NCBI RefSeq assembly: GCF_000708285.2
Contig: NZ_JAUG01000041.1
Coordinates: forward strand, 1-40,142
Direction: 5' to 3'
DNA from: Pedobacter borealis DSM 19626
Lineage (GTDB): Bacteria > Bacteroidota > Bacteroidia > Sphingobacteriales > Sphingobacteriaceae
DNA length: 40,142 bases
Each line of letters starts with the position of its first letter. Positions within the stretch are counted from its first letter, which is position 1. Shown here piece by piece: positions 32,309 through 40,074 of this stretch. The notes under the pieces are model-generated. The model made no database searches, was not told where the DNA came from, and saw only the letters and a program-made list of their open reading frames with translations. The position numbers and the translations under genes are program-made.

Positions 32309-33295
32309 TTAGCTGATGATGATAGACGATTTATCTGTTTTTGGCTGTTGCCCGCCACGCAAAATGGTATTGCCTTCGAATTTCTCGGTAAGGTCTACAT
32401 TTTTTTGCGCATTAAAATCGGTTTCATCCAGCTGCCCGCTCTGTGCAAATGCGGTAATCGCATTGCGGTAAGCAACCAGCTCAATAGCCTCATCACTTAA
32501 ACCACGCATTTTCATTAAAGCAGCAGTTTTTGGTACGGCTAAAGGATCGCTGATGCCCCAATCAGCAGCAGAATTTACCATAATACGTTCCGGACCATAT
32601 TGTTTTACAATTTCTACCATGCGCTCGTTACCCATTTTAGTAAACGGATAAATGGTAAAAGCAGCCCAAAAGCCTCTATCTAAAACCTCTTTTACCGTCT
32701 CTTCGTTATTATGGTCGATAATTACGCTATAAGGATCAAGGCCATGCTCCAAAGCAATATCCATACTGCGTTGTGTGCCTTTTTTCTTATCGCGGTGTGG
32801 TGTATGTACCTGTACTGGCAAACCTGCCTCTTTAGCAAGCTGAAGTTGTAATCTGTAATATTTTTCTTCGGCTGCAGTCTGATCGTCGAAGCCGATTTCG
32901 CCTATGCCAACTACGCCTTCTTTATAGATAAACAATGGCAATATTTCCATTACCTGCTCTGCCAGGCTTTCGTTATTGGCTTCTCTTGAGTTAAGACCAA
33001 TGGTGCAATAATGTTTAATACCAAATTGAGAGGAGCGGAAGCGCTCCCACCCGATCAGGCTACTGTAATAATCTCTAAAACTATCCAATCCGGTACGTGG
33101 CTGCCCCAGCCAAAATGCGGGTTCTATCAAAGCAACAACTCCTGCATCGGCCATCGCCTGGTAATCGTCGGTCGTTCTCGAAGTCATGTGAACATGTGGG
33201 TCGAAGAATTTCATTCCCTTTACCGCACTGATATCGAACGCTTCAGGCTCCCCCATCAATGCTTTATCTCTTTCAATTGAACTACTGCAACACAT
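32309..33295 (-). CDS. eboB: EboB: TatD-like metal-dependent hydrolase
   Basis: 328-aa TIM-barrel amidohydrolase of the TatD family. Metal ligands are placed as H34-x-H36 (DPHVHMT), E133 (GIGEIGFDD), H164 (VQVHTPHRD), H195 (IIDHNNEE) and D245 or D250 (SAADWGISDP). TatD members are DNases or hydrolases; the ebo versions are thought to act on a different, unknown substrate. It lies 26 bp after EboA and 3 bp before EboC. Confidence 0.88.
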   Translation of the reverse strand: MCCSSSIERDKALMGEPEAFDISAVKGMKFFDPHVHMTSRTTDDYQAMADAGVVALIEPAFWLGQPRTGLDSFRDYYSSLIGWERFRSSQFGIKHYCTIGLNSREANNESLAEQVMEILPLFIYKEGVVGIGEIGFDDQTAAEEKYYRLQLQLAKEAGLPVQVHTPHRDKKKGTQRSMDIALEHGLDPYSVIIDHNNEETVKEVLDRGFWAAFTIYPFTKMGNERMVEIVKQYGPERIMVNSAADWGISDPLAVPKTAALMKMRGLSDEAIELVAYRNAITAFAQSGQLDETDFNAQKNVDLTEKFEGNTILRGGQQPKTDKSSIIIS

Positions 33296-33321
33296 ATATT
33301 TCTATTTTGAATTTCTAATGG

Positions 33322-34179
33322 TTAAAATGAATCCCAGTTTAAGCTTCCTTCTGTGAGGGCCAACTTAAGTTCAGGAAAAGTGTTAATATAATCTTTTGCC
33401 GGCTGATAATCGGACTGTGCTATAGCAAGTGCAATGGCGCGCTGTTCAATTTGGTCGTAATGCTGTAAACCGACTTTAAAGGTCTCAAAAACCTCGGCAT
33501 TGATAAATTTGCCAACCAGGCGCCAAAGCTGTGGGTTTACCTTTCGTTTGGCCGCCCAACGTTCTTTTGCATAATCAATCAAAGTGAGTGCAAGTTCCAG
33601 ATTAGCCCGTTTATCTAAACCAATAACGAGGTTGATATTTTTTTCGGTAAAAAACGCTTTCAGCACCAATTGGTTCCAGGCAGCTTCATCCAGGTTTTCT
33701 GAAGGATAAGGATTGTTTTCCATTATCGCTTCCAAAACCGATCCAATATTGCTCCTGATCCCTTCAGCACAACGTTTCACCCAAATTTCAGGATCAGCTA
33801 AAAACGGCAAGGCTGAATATAAAGCCACCGCCTCATTCATTTCTGCCGACAGGAATAACCGATCGATAGTTGCATAGCGTTTCTCCTGGTCTATTGAATT
33901 TAAAGTGCTCAGCAACCAAACGCGACAAAGTCTATCTATTGTCCAGTTACTAATATAACTGATTCCAGCCTCTTCTATTAAAACCTTTTGCTCTTCGTTA
34001 AGTTGAATAAGCGATTTCCCTGTTTTGCGCGGTACCATCACAAATGCCTGACTGATTTTATTGCTTTGATCAGCTGATTGTGTTATACTTTCCAACCAGT
34101 TTTGGCCATCTGCACCTACATTGCTTTTTACAATAGCTGATAAAGCTTTTTGGATAACCATCGTATCATCACCTTTCAT
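33322..34179 (-). CDS. eboA: EboA: alpha-helical protein of the ebo operon
   Basis: 285-aa protein from the ATG at 34179; the longer TTG start at 34221 would overlap the upstream gene by 26 bases. It is helix-rich and soluble with the pattern seen in EboA proteins: GISYISNWTIDRLCRVWLL, LFLSAEMNEAVALYSALPFL, then IRSNIGSVLEAIMENNPYP, and a C-terminal HEAT-like segment LALAIAQSDYQPAKDYI. No catalytic motif is visible. EboA is required along with the other ebo genes in cyanobacteria for precursor movement to the periplasm. It follows the TMEM220-like gene by 16 bp. Confidence 0.83.
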   Translation of the reverse strand: MKGDDTMVIQKALSAIVKSNVGADGQNWLESITQSADQSNKISQAFVMVPRKTGKSLIQLNEEQKVLIEEAGISYISNWTIDRLCRVWLLSTLNSIDQEKRYATIDRLFLSAEMNEAVALYSALPFLADPEIWVKRCAEGIRSNIGSVLEAIMENNPYPSENLDEAAWNQLVLKAFFTEKNINLVIGLDKRANLELALTLIDYAKERWAAKRKVNPQLWRLVGKFINAEVFETFKVGLQHYDQIEQRAIALAIAQSDYQPAKDYINTFPELKLALTEGSLNWDSF

Positions 34180-34195
34180 AAAGTATCTAAATCTA

Positions 34196-34576
34196 TTAGC
34201 AGGCAATACCTGCCGAAACAAAATAATTGATCAACAAAGCCCCTGCAATAATTAACAGTCCAAAGAATTCTCGCGTTTGTTCGATGTAAGGTTTTGTGGC
34301 CTGCATACTTTCAACCAAACTTGGCCGCTTATATTTCATCATCCAATCTCGTACACCATCTTTCGCGAAGAACAGGATAGCAGCATAAATTAAGTAGAAA
34401 GCAGTTAAAAACAGATAAGCGAAAGGATAAAATTTACCGACCGCAGCCAATCCGCAGCATATTGCAGCACTTAAATAGATAGACACCCAAAGAAAAGCAT
34501 CATTATCATTTAAATTTACATAGGCGAAGCCTAAAAACGAGATGCAAAAAATAATGTTAAGAATAATTAAAAGCAT
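34196..34576 (-). CDS. TMEM220-like membrane protein at the head of the ebo operon
   Basis: 126-aa protein with four hydrophobic segments (about 1-18, 27-46, 50-70 and 102-121). The N-terminal segment FAYVNLNDNDAFLWVSIY matches the QxNDPDPxxWV signature of the TMEM220 family, whose function is unknown. It is the first gene of the unit, 16 bp before EboA, with a consensus -7 element upstream. Its repeated linkage to eboA would make it a candidate accessory subunit; I infer this from position only. Confidence 0.78.
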   Translation of the reverse strand: MLLIILNIIFCISFLGFAYVNLNDNDAFLWVSIYLSAAICCGLAAVGKFYPFAYLFLTAFYLIYAAILFFAKDGVRDWMMKYKRPSLVESMQATKPYIEQTREFFGLLIIAGALLINYFVSAGIAC

Positions 34577-34635
34577 TTTAAATTATTTGGTTTAAAACAA
34601 GGTAAATCGATTTCTCGATTCTTTTCATTGAAAAA

Positions 34636-34643
34636 CAAAGTTA
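34636..34643 (-). promoter_or_regulatory. -7 promoter element of the ebo operon
   Basis: On the minus strand TAACTTTG matches TAnnTTTG exactly, leaving a leader of about 50 nt to the ATG at 34576. The -33 region reads TTTTTAAG and is a poor TTG match, so an activator may be needed. The rest of the gap to 34785 is AT-rich and shows no other structure. Confidence 0.5.
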
Positions 34644-34785
34644 TTTAAACTGAATGCTTTTTTTGCTTAAAAATTGTAAATTATATACTGCAATTAATTA
34701 TTTTATGAACCCGAGGCAATGATTTAAGTTGATTGGCTTTCCAATTTTAACTTCAACTCATATTTAAATCACAACAAATGCTTTT

Positions 34786-35652
34786 CTAATAATCAAAAAC
34801 GAGCTTTAAAATATTCGCAAGCACAGGATTGTGGTCATCAGCCCGCCAATTAATCAATATATCGGTTTTAAAAGGCAAAGGAATAAACCGTAAGCCAGGA
34901 CTTTGATGATGCATATAAGAATCAGGTAAGATGGCTATTCCCAGGCCTTTCCGTACAAGTGCAATAATCGTAGATCCAAATTCAGAATGCAGAAATACAT
35001 CAGGAACAAAATCGTAAGATTTGAAAAGTGCCTGAATAATTTCGCTATAGCTACTACCCTCATCCTTAGTAGGCAGGATAAACTTTTGTGCTTTAAGGCT
35101 CTCCGTAGATAAATCTTCAAATCTTTTAAAAGAATGTGCTAACGGAACCACCAGCGCCAGGTGATCGGAGTATATTTTTTGTGATTTAATACCTTGTTCA
35201 CTGGTAATATCTCTCGTAATGGCCAGGTCAATCTTATAGTTCTTTAGAAAATCCAGTTGATTTTCATATAAAACCTGTACTAACTTAATTTGAAGCTGTG
35301 GAAATGCCTGCGTTATCTTAGCCAAAATATCGGGCATGATAGAAGCCGATATAGAATCAGGATGTGCAATCGTAATGATTCCGCGCTCGCCTAAATGGAT
35401 CTGTTTGGCAAACTGATGGATATATGCGAGTTCACTTAACTCTACTTCCCATTTTTCTTTTAAGAATTTACCTGCTGGGGTGAGCTTCACATTACGTTTA
35501 TTACGTTCAAAAAGCTGCAGGCCCAATTCATTTTCGAGCGACTGAATTTGGCGGGTTAGGGCTGACTGCGTGATATTTACCTTTTCAGCTGTTTTCCAAT
35601 AATGAAGTTGTTCTGCTAAGGCCAAAAAATATTTGATTCGCTGAAGATCCAT
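34786..35652 (-). CDS. LysR-family transcriptional regulator
   Basis: 288-aa LTTR. Residues 1-60 form the winged HTH (LQRIKYFLALAEQLHYWKTAEKVNITQSALTRQIQSLE... NELGLQLFER), followed by the linker and the periplasmic-binding-protein-like effector domain (about 90-288) with VRKGLGIAILPDSY. The divergent GNAT-EamA gene pair is its likely target. The start codon at 35652 lies inside a perfect palindrome, so it probably represses itself. Effector unknown. Confidence 0.95.
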   Translation of the reverse strand: MDLQRIKYFLALAEQLHYWKTAEKVNITQSALTRQIQSLENELGLQLFERNKRNVKLTPAGKFLKEKWEVELSELAYIHQFAKQIHLGERGIITIAHPDSISASIMPDILAKITQAFPQLQIKLVQVLYENQLDFLKNYKIDLAITRDITSEQGIKSQKIYSDHLALVVPLAHSFKRFEDLSTESLKAQKFILPTKDEGSSYSEIIQALFKSYDFVPDVFLHSEFGSTIIALVRKGLGIAILPDSYMHHQSPGLRFIPLPFKTDILINWRADDHNPVLANILKLVFDY

Positions 35653-35673
35653 TAATGCAAAATACGCATTAAT
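35651..35673. promoter_or_regulatory. LysR recognition box over the LysR start codon
   Basis: ATTAATGC (35651-35658) and GCATTAAT (35666-35673) are perfect 8-bp arms around a 7-nt spacer. The centre TGCAAAATACGCA fits the T-N11-A LTTR motif exactly. It overlaps the LysR start codon and lies 52 bp before the GNAT gene. A weaker related pair, ATG...CAT, at 35676-35690 could be the second (activation) site. Confidence 0.75.
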
Positions 35674-35724
35674 AAATGAAAAAATAGCATTTTATTACAT
35701 TTAAAGAGTTGTTACATTCGTGCC

Positions 35725-36270
35725 ATGGAGCAGATCATAATTGAAAGGGCAACCCTAGCTGATATCAAAAAATTACAGGAGATTGGGCGAACAACGTTTT
35801 CTGAAGCTTTTGCAGCAGTAAACAGTGAGGAAAATATGAAAGAGTACCTCGAAAAAGGCTTTTCTGAAGAAAAACTGAAAGGGGAACTGCGCAATCAAGA
35901 TTCTCAGTTTTATTTCGCGCTGCTTGAAGGAAAGGCTATTGGCTATTTAAAGATCAATATTGGGCAAGCGCAAACCGAAAAACTAAACCTTGATGCACTT
36001 GAAATTGAGCGGATTTACCTTTTGAAAGCATTTTACGGTCAAAAAGTTGGCCAGCTACTGTATCAAAAGGCCATTGATATTGCGCTTGAAATGCAAGCCA
36101 GTTATGTATGGCTAGGCGTATGGGAAGAAAATTACAGGGCATTAAGATTTTACGAAAAAAATGGCTTTACCCCTTTTGGCAAACATAAGTTTTGGCTTGG
36201 AGATGATGAGCAAACAGATTTGATGATGAAAAAAGTATTGGTTAACAATAATGAATTAACAGCATCCTAA
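35725..36270 (+). CDS. GNAT-family N-acetyltransferase
   Basis: 181-aa acetyl-CoA-dependent acyltransferase. The GNAT core is visible: LEIERIYLLKAFYGQKVGQL (motif A, acetyl-CoA pyrophosphate loop QKVGQL at about 105-112), then SYVWLGVWEENYRALRFYEK (motif B, with NYRALRFYEKNGF) and GFTPFGKHKFWLGDD. Such proteins commonly detoxify or modify small amines, but the substrate cannot be told. Its stop codon overlaps the next start by one base (TAATG), so translation is coupled to the EamA exporter, and the pair is divergent from the LysR regulator. Confidence 0.92.
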   Translation: MEQIIIERATLADIKKLQEIGRTTFSEAFAAVNSEENMKEYLEKGFSEEKLKGELRNQDSQFYFALLEGKAIGYLKINIGQAQTEKLNLDALEIERIYLLKAFYGQKVGQLLYQKAIDIALEMQASYVWLGVWEENYRALRFYEKNGFTPFGKHKFWLGDDEQTDLMMKKVLVNNNELTAS

Positions 36271-37172
36271 TGGAAAAAAGAAACCTCTTTTTAATCTTAT
36301 TGATACTGGGAACAGCGTTCTGGGGAATCTCCTTTTCGGTTACGAAACTTGCTATCGGACAGCACCAACCAGTTCTGTTTTTGTTCTACCGTTTTTTACT
36401 CGCCACAATGGTTTTATCGGTTATTTTCTGGAAACATGTAAAGAAACTCGATTCAACAGCAATTAAAACCGGCGCCAGTTTGGCTATTCCACTGGTACTT
36501 GGCATTTATTTACAAACACTGGGTATTACCCATACCTCAGCATCACAATGTTCATTTGTAGCAGGCATAACGGTGGTAATGATTCCGGTGATTAAACTTA
36601 TTATTTATCGAAAATCTGCAGCGTTAAAAATATGGATTGCGGCATTCACGGCGTTAATCGGCCTTTTTGTCATATCGGTTACTGATAAATTCAGCATTGG
36701 AACCGGCGATTTATACACCATTATCGGCGCTTTTTGTTTCGCCATATATTTAATCCAGATTGAAAAAGAATCCATGGCAGGCGACATTATCCCTACCATT
36801 GTGCCTATGTTCGCCACTTGTGCTTTATTAACTTTTCTATTAACGTTTATTCAAGGAAACGCCACCTGGATTCCTCAGCAAGAAACATTTTGGATTGGAA
36901 TAATTTTTTGCGCACTATTTTCAACAGCGTACATGTACACTATCTCGAATATTTCTCAAAAGTACATTAGCGCCGAAAGGGTGTCCATCATCTATCTTTT
37001 AGAACCCATTTTCGGAGCTTTCGCTGCACACTTTATTTTGGGAGAAGAAATTACATCGAGGTTATTGATTGGAGGCGGAATGATATTTCTGGCAACGCTG
37101 ATCTCTGAACTTAAGTGGAGAATGCCAAACCCATTGGCAATGCTTAAGGTATCGAAGGAGAAAAAATATTAG
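36270..37172 (+). CDS. EamA-family (DMT) transporter
   Basis: 300-aa drug/metabolite transporter with ten predicted membrane helices in two EamA repeats (about 7-137 and 147-284). The first helix LLILGTAFWGISFSVTKLAI and the last repeat ISAERVSIIYLLEPIFGAFAAHFILGEE are typical, including the LEPxFxAxxAxxxLGE pattern. Members export amino acids, metabolites or drugs. Coupling to a GNAT enzyme under LysR control suggests that the pair modifies and exports a small molecule. Confidence 0.94.
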   Translation: MEKRNLFLILLILGTAFWGISFSVTKLAIGQHQPVLFLFYRFLLATMVLSVIFWKHVKKLDSTAIKTGASLAIPLVLGIYLQTLGITHTSASQCSFVAGITVVMIPVIKLIIYRKSAALKIWIAAFTALIGLFVISVTDKFSIGTGDLYTIIGAFCFAIYLIQIEKESMAGDIIPTIVPMFATCALLTFLLTFIQGNATWIPQQETFWIGIIFCALFSTAYMYTISNISQKYISAERVSIIYLLEPIFGAFAAHFILGEEITSRLLIGGGMIFLATLISELKWRMPNPLAMLKVSKEKKY

Positions 37173-37417
37173 GCTTATGTTATTAAGTTAGGCATTCGGC
37201 TCAAGCAATAATAATTTTACCACAACTTGTCCCGATTTTCGGGAGATAGAAAGGATGCGCACAGATATGAAAATCCGTGTTTACCTGTGTGCATCTGTGG
37301 TTAAAAACGCTTAACTTAACGATATTGAACATTTGCGGGAGCGGTACCTGATGTTAGGAATCTGCTATTGATAGCTTATCGAAACTTCTCAAATCGTTTG
37401 AAAGAATACTTCGACAG
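37173..37417. other. Intergenic stretch with short palindromes
   Basis: No ORF or RNA recognised. It holds a short palindrome TCCCGATTTTCGGGA (37230-37244) and a segment rich in CACAGAT/CTGTGTG half-repeats (about 37259-37305) that resembles a dispersed Bacteroidota repeat. Near 37410 TTCGACAGGCT matches the right half of the GTCATCCTGTCC elements. Confidence 0.5.
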
Positions 37418-37565
37418 GCTACCATTGACAGGACCTCCATAGAAAGGTCGCCATTGCGAGGCACGAAGATAACCGAATGAAGCGAGCTCATGAATGCCTT
37501 TAAAAACAACGGCACAAATGAATAATCTTAATGCGCACGCTTTAGCGATCGTTGTAAGATTGCTT
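37418..37565. repeat. 148-bp direct repeat, left copy (GCGAGGCACGAAG type)
   Basis: It shares its whole length with 39850-39997. Long exact stretches include AAGCGAGCTCATGAATGCCT, followed by TTTAAAAACAAC and AATAATCTTAATGCGC, and both copies end GTTGTAAGATTGCTT. The copy continues into CTCGCAATGACG at 37585-37596, the mirror of CCATTGCGAG at 37451-37460, so it is itself an inverted-repeat element of the GTCA/TGAC type. Confidence 0.85.
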
Positions 37566-37725
37566 CGTAGGCTGAAAAAGCCTTCTCGCAATGACGATGC
37601 CTCGCAGCTTAAAATACGATAAAAATCCTTATGTCATTTATATTGATTTTTACAAAATAAATTACCCATCAGGATGACAATTCGATATTTATGATATGGC
37701 CTCTTTATATTCTAGTGATATCGGT

Positions 37726-39426
37726 TTACTGCGTGATCAAATAGGCCGACACATAATACTTACTATCTGTTTTTTCAAATTCGGCATCGGGGATTGATAT
37801 TTTTAAGGTATGCTTTCCTTTTACCAATGGGCCGAGGTTAATCATACGTGTGGGTACCGGGCCACCTGGGCACCATGAACGACGTTCTTTACTAATGTCG
37901 CCGAAATAAATACCATTAGGTTGCGTGTTATACATCTCAAATGGCGAACAATTTTGGCTCATTTCTAATCGGGTATATTCCTTACCGTCCAGATCTACTA
38001 CATGTTCTCTCCAATTGTATTCCTCTCCACCTTCGGCTGCTCCATGTCCTGATGAAATGACATAAAGAGTTGTTGTTTTACTGTTGTCAGCTAATTCGAA
38101 GCTTACTTGTTTACTGTTTTTCCCTGCAGCTTTATCTTTGCCATCTAAACTATAATAACTTAATAATGAAATTCCTTTTTGTGTAGACAGATCTTTCATT
38201 TTATCGCTGATTAAATCTACAGACACATTAAAAGTTAGTAAGGAACCATCGCAACCGATTACCTCCCGTTGTCCGGCGCCGGTTGTACCAAATACCTCGG
38301 TCAATAAATAAACATCCTTTCCAGCTTGTTTTATCGTACTAACCATTTGATCTACTTGCGCTTCATAAGGAATATGGTCTGGTTGACGGGTACGGTACAT
38401 AAAGGGAGTCATGATCCTTAAAAGTTCAAATTGTTCACCTTTTTCTAAATTAAATTGTTCACCTTTTGGCATAACAACCAAGGTTACGTGGCCAATTCTA
38501 TCATAGTTATCGCATCCTGATTTTACAATAACTTTTATTTTTAATGTTTTACCAATCTTATCTATTTCGGCTGAACTAAGCTGACGCAAGTACTCGGCAT
38601 TACTGATGCGTGTTACACCTTTGGCAACCGGGTGAGTTACCTTTTGTGCATAACCATCATAAAAATCAACATTTGTTAGCACATTAATGGTTACCAGCTT
38701 CTCTGCTAACTTAGTTAAGGCAGTTGTAATCTCTTTACCCAAGGCGGCGTTTTTTTGTTTAGCTGGTAGCCGATCAAAAAATTGCTGTGCTTTATTGGCA
38801 TCGAAAGCAGAACCATCTGTGCTTACATACATTAGCAGCGCCTCGGCAGCATAAGGTTTGGTAATATTTTTAGATAAAAATTCTGACAATTTTGCAAGTT
38901 TCAGGTTTTTCACGCTATCTATCTCCGCATCAACACTTTTTCCTCGAAGGGTATCTTCGGCTTTTACCCGTCTTTTTTTCCAACCAAGTAAGCGTAATGA
39001 GGTATCTAACTTTAAGTATGGCTTTTTAAAGATCATATAATCATTATTTACTACAGATCCACTGATTATGGATTTACGCAAATAACCTTTTGCACTAACA
39101 TTTACCAATCCTTTAGAAAGATACAGACTTAAAGAATTAGGATCAGCTGCTGCATTTGGTGATGTATTTGGCTTAGTAAATTGTAAAGAAGCTTTAATAT
39201 CTATATCAGCTACGCCTTTAAAACTGAATTTATTGTCTTTAATTATAACACTGTCTAAAACCGATTTTCCATTTTTTTGGAAGGTAAAATAAATCGCCCG
39301 ATTGGCCGAATCGTAATTGGGTAAATTAACCGTTCCTTGTAACTGGAAAGGAACATCAGCGTTTTTTTGTGCCATTAAGCCTGTTGATGAAATGGCAATT
39401 AATAAAAGCAATAGATATCTTTTCAT
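37726..39426 (-). CDS. Secreted PNGase F-like glycoamidase with an N-terminal DUF4369-like domain
   Basis: 566-aa exported protein from the ATG at 39426 (a TTG two codons upstream is less likely), with signal peptide MKRYLLLLLIAISSTGLMA-Q. Residues about 25-130 look like DUF4369, usually found before thioredoxin-like domains. From about 295 the sequence matches PNGase F: CDNYDR at 305-310 aligns with the CDEWDR segment holding catalytic D60 (here D309), LLTEVFGTTGAGQRE lies near the E118 region, SGHGAAEGGEEYNWREH aligns with the E206 segment (E469), and RRSWCPGGPVPTR matches RAGWCPGMAVPTR. It would cleave N-glycans from glycoproteins in the periplasm or outside the cell. Confidence 0.85.
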   Translation of the reverse strand: MKRYLLLLLIAISSTGLMAQKNADVPFQLQGTVNLPNYDSANRAIYFTFQKNGKSVLDSVIIKDNKFSFKGVADIDIKASLQFTKPNTSPNAAADPNSLSLYLSKGLVNVSAKGYLRKSIISGSVVNNDYMIFKKPYLKLDTSLRLLGWKKRRVKAEDTLRGKSVDAEIDSVKNLKLAKLSEFLSKNITKPYAAEALLMYVSTDGSAFDANKAQQFFDRLPAKQKNAALGKEITTALTKLAEKLVTINVLTNVDFYDGYAQKVTHPVAKGVTRISNAEYLRQLSSAEIDKIGKTLKIKVIVKSGCDNYDRIGHVTLVVMPKGEQFNLEKGEQFELLRIMTPFMYRTRQPDHIPYEAQVDQMVSTIKQAGKDVYLLTEVFGTTGAGQREVIGCDGSLLTFNVSVDLISDKMKDLSTQKGISLLSYYSLDGKDKAAGKNSKQVSFELADNSKTTTLYVISSGHGAAEGGEEYNWREHVVDLDGKEYTRLEMSQNCSPFEMYNTQPNGIYFGDISKERRSWCPGGPVPTRMINLGPLVKGKHTLKISIPDAEFEKTDSKYYVSAYLITQ

Positions 39427-39772
39427 ATTCAAAATTTCAATTTAAAATGTTTTACTTATCATTTTCTAAAATAAGTCAATCCAACGCAACTTCTTTCCTC
39501 CATAACTTCGGTAAATATCATAAAAAATCAAAAGCGAATCCTCTGTTATTTTGTCTAAATATGATGCAAAATATGCCGATGTAGGATCAAACGGGTAACC
39601 ATCAGAAAATGGATAGCGGTGATGAACTTAGAAATGACCGTAGGTTCTCAGATAAAACGAGCTCATCAACAATAAAACAAGGAGACAAAAAAATTGGGCA
39701 CACTGATTTCATAGGTGTTAAAATACCACAAATCTTAGCGCCTGTTTAAATTTTATTATAAATTATCAGCAT
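39427..39772. other. Intergenic region upstream of the PNGase F-like gene
   Basis: AT-rich with no ORF, RNA or repeat that I can support. On the minus strand TATTTTAG near 39470 is one mismatch from the TAnnTTTG -7 element, which could be the PNGase-like gene promoter; this is weak. Confidence 0.35.
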
Positions 39773-39863
39773 GTCAGTCTGTCCAAAGAACTCCTGTGGA
39801 GAGCGTAGCCGAAGACCCGTTTTTCGATATATTAAAAGCAATCGACTCCGCTACCATTGACAG
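39773..39863. repeat. GTCA/TGAC-superfamily element, subtype GTCATCCTGTCC (diverged)
   Basis: GTCAGTCTGTCCAAAGAACT then CCTGTGGAGAGCGTAGCCGA, ending CTACCATTGACAG. It is a diverged copy of 16762 and 26054 whose right end runs into the long direct repeat starting at 39850. Confidence 0.7.
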
Positions 39864-39997
39864 ATTCCAATAGAAAGGTCGTCCCTTGCGAGGCACGAAG
39901 CTAACCGAACGAAGCGAGCTCATGAATGCCTTTAAAAACAACTGCAAAAATGAATAATCTTAATGCGCCGCAAGTAGCGATTGTTGTAAGATTGCTT
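39850..39997. repeat. 148-bp direct repeat, right copy (GCGAGGCACGAAG type)
   Basis: It matches 37418-37565 in the same orientation with scattered substitutions and equal length. The pair brackets the PNGase F-like gene. This copy lacks the terminal CTCGCAATGACG found after the left copy, so it is truncated. Confidence 0.85.
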
Positions 39998-40074
39998 TCC
40001 TGAAAGGTCCTATCGTGTGGACACATCTTTTGTTAATTCTATATTTGTTTTTAGTGCACATTCATTAAGGCGGT

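Noticed and set aside
37376..37591. Small minus-strand reading frame in the EamA/PNGase gap
   Set aside because: It is the translation of the long dispersed repeat, not a gene.
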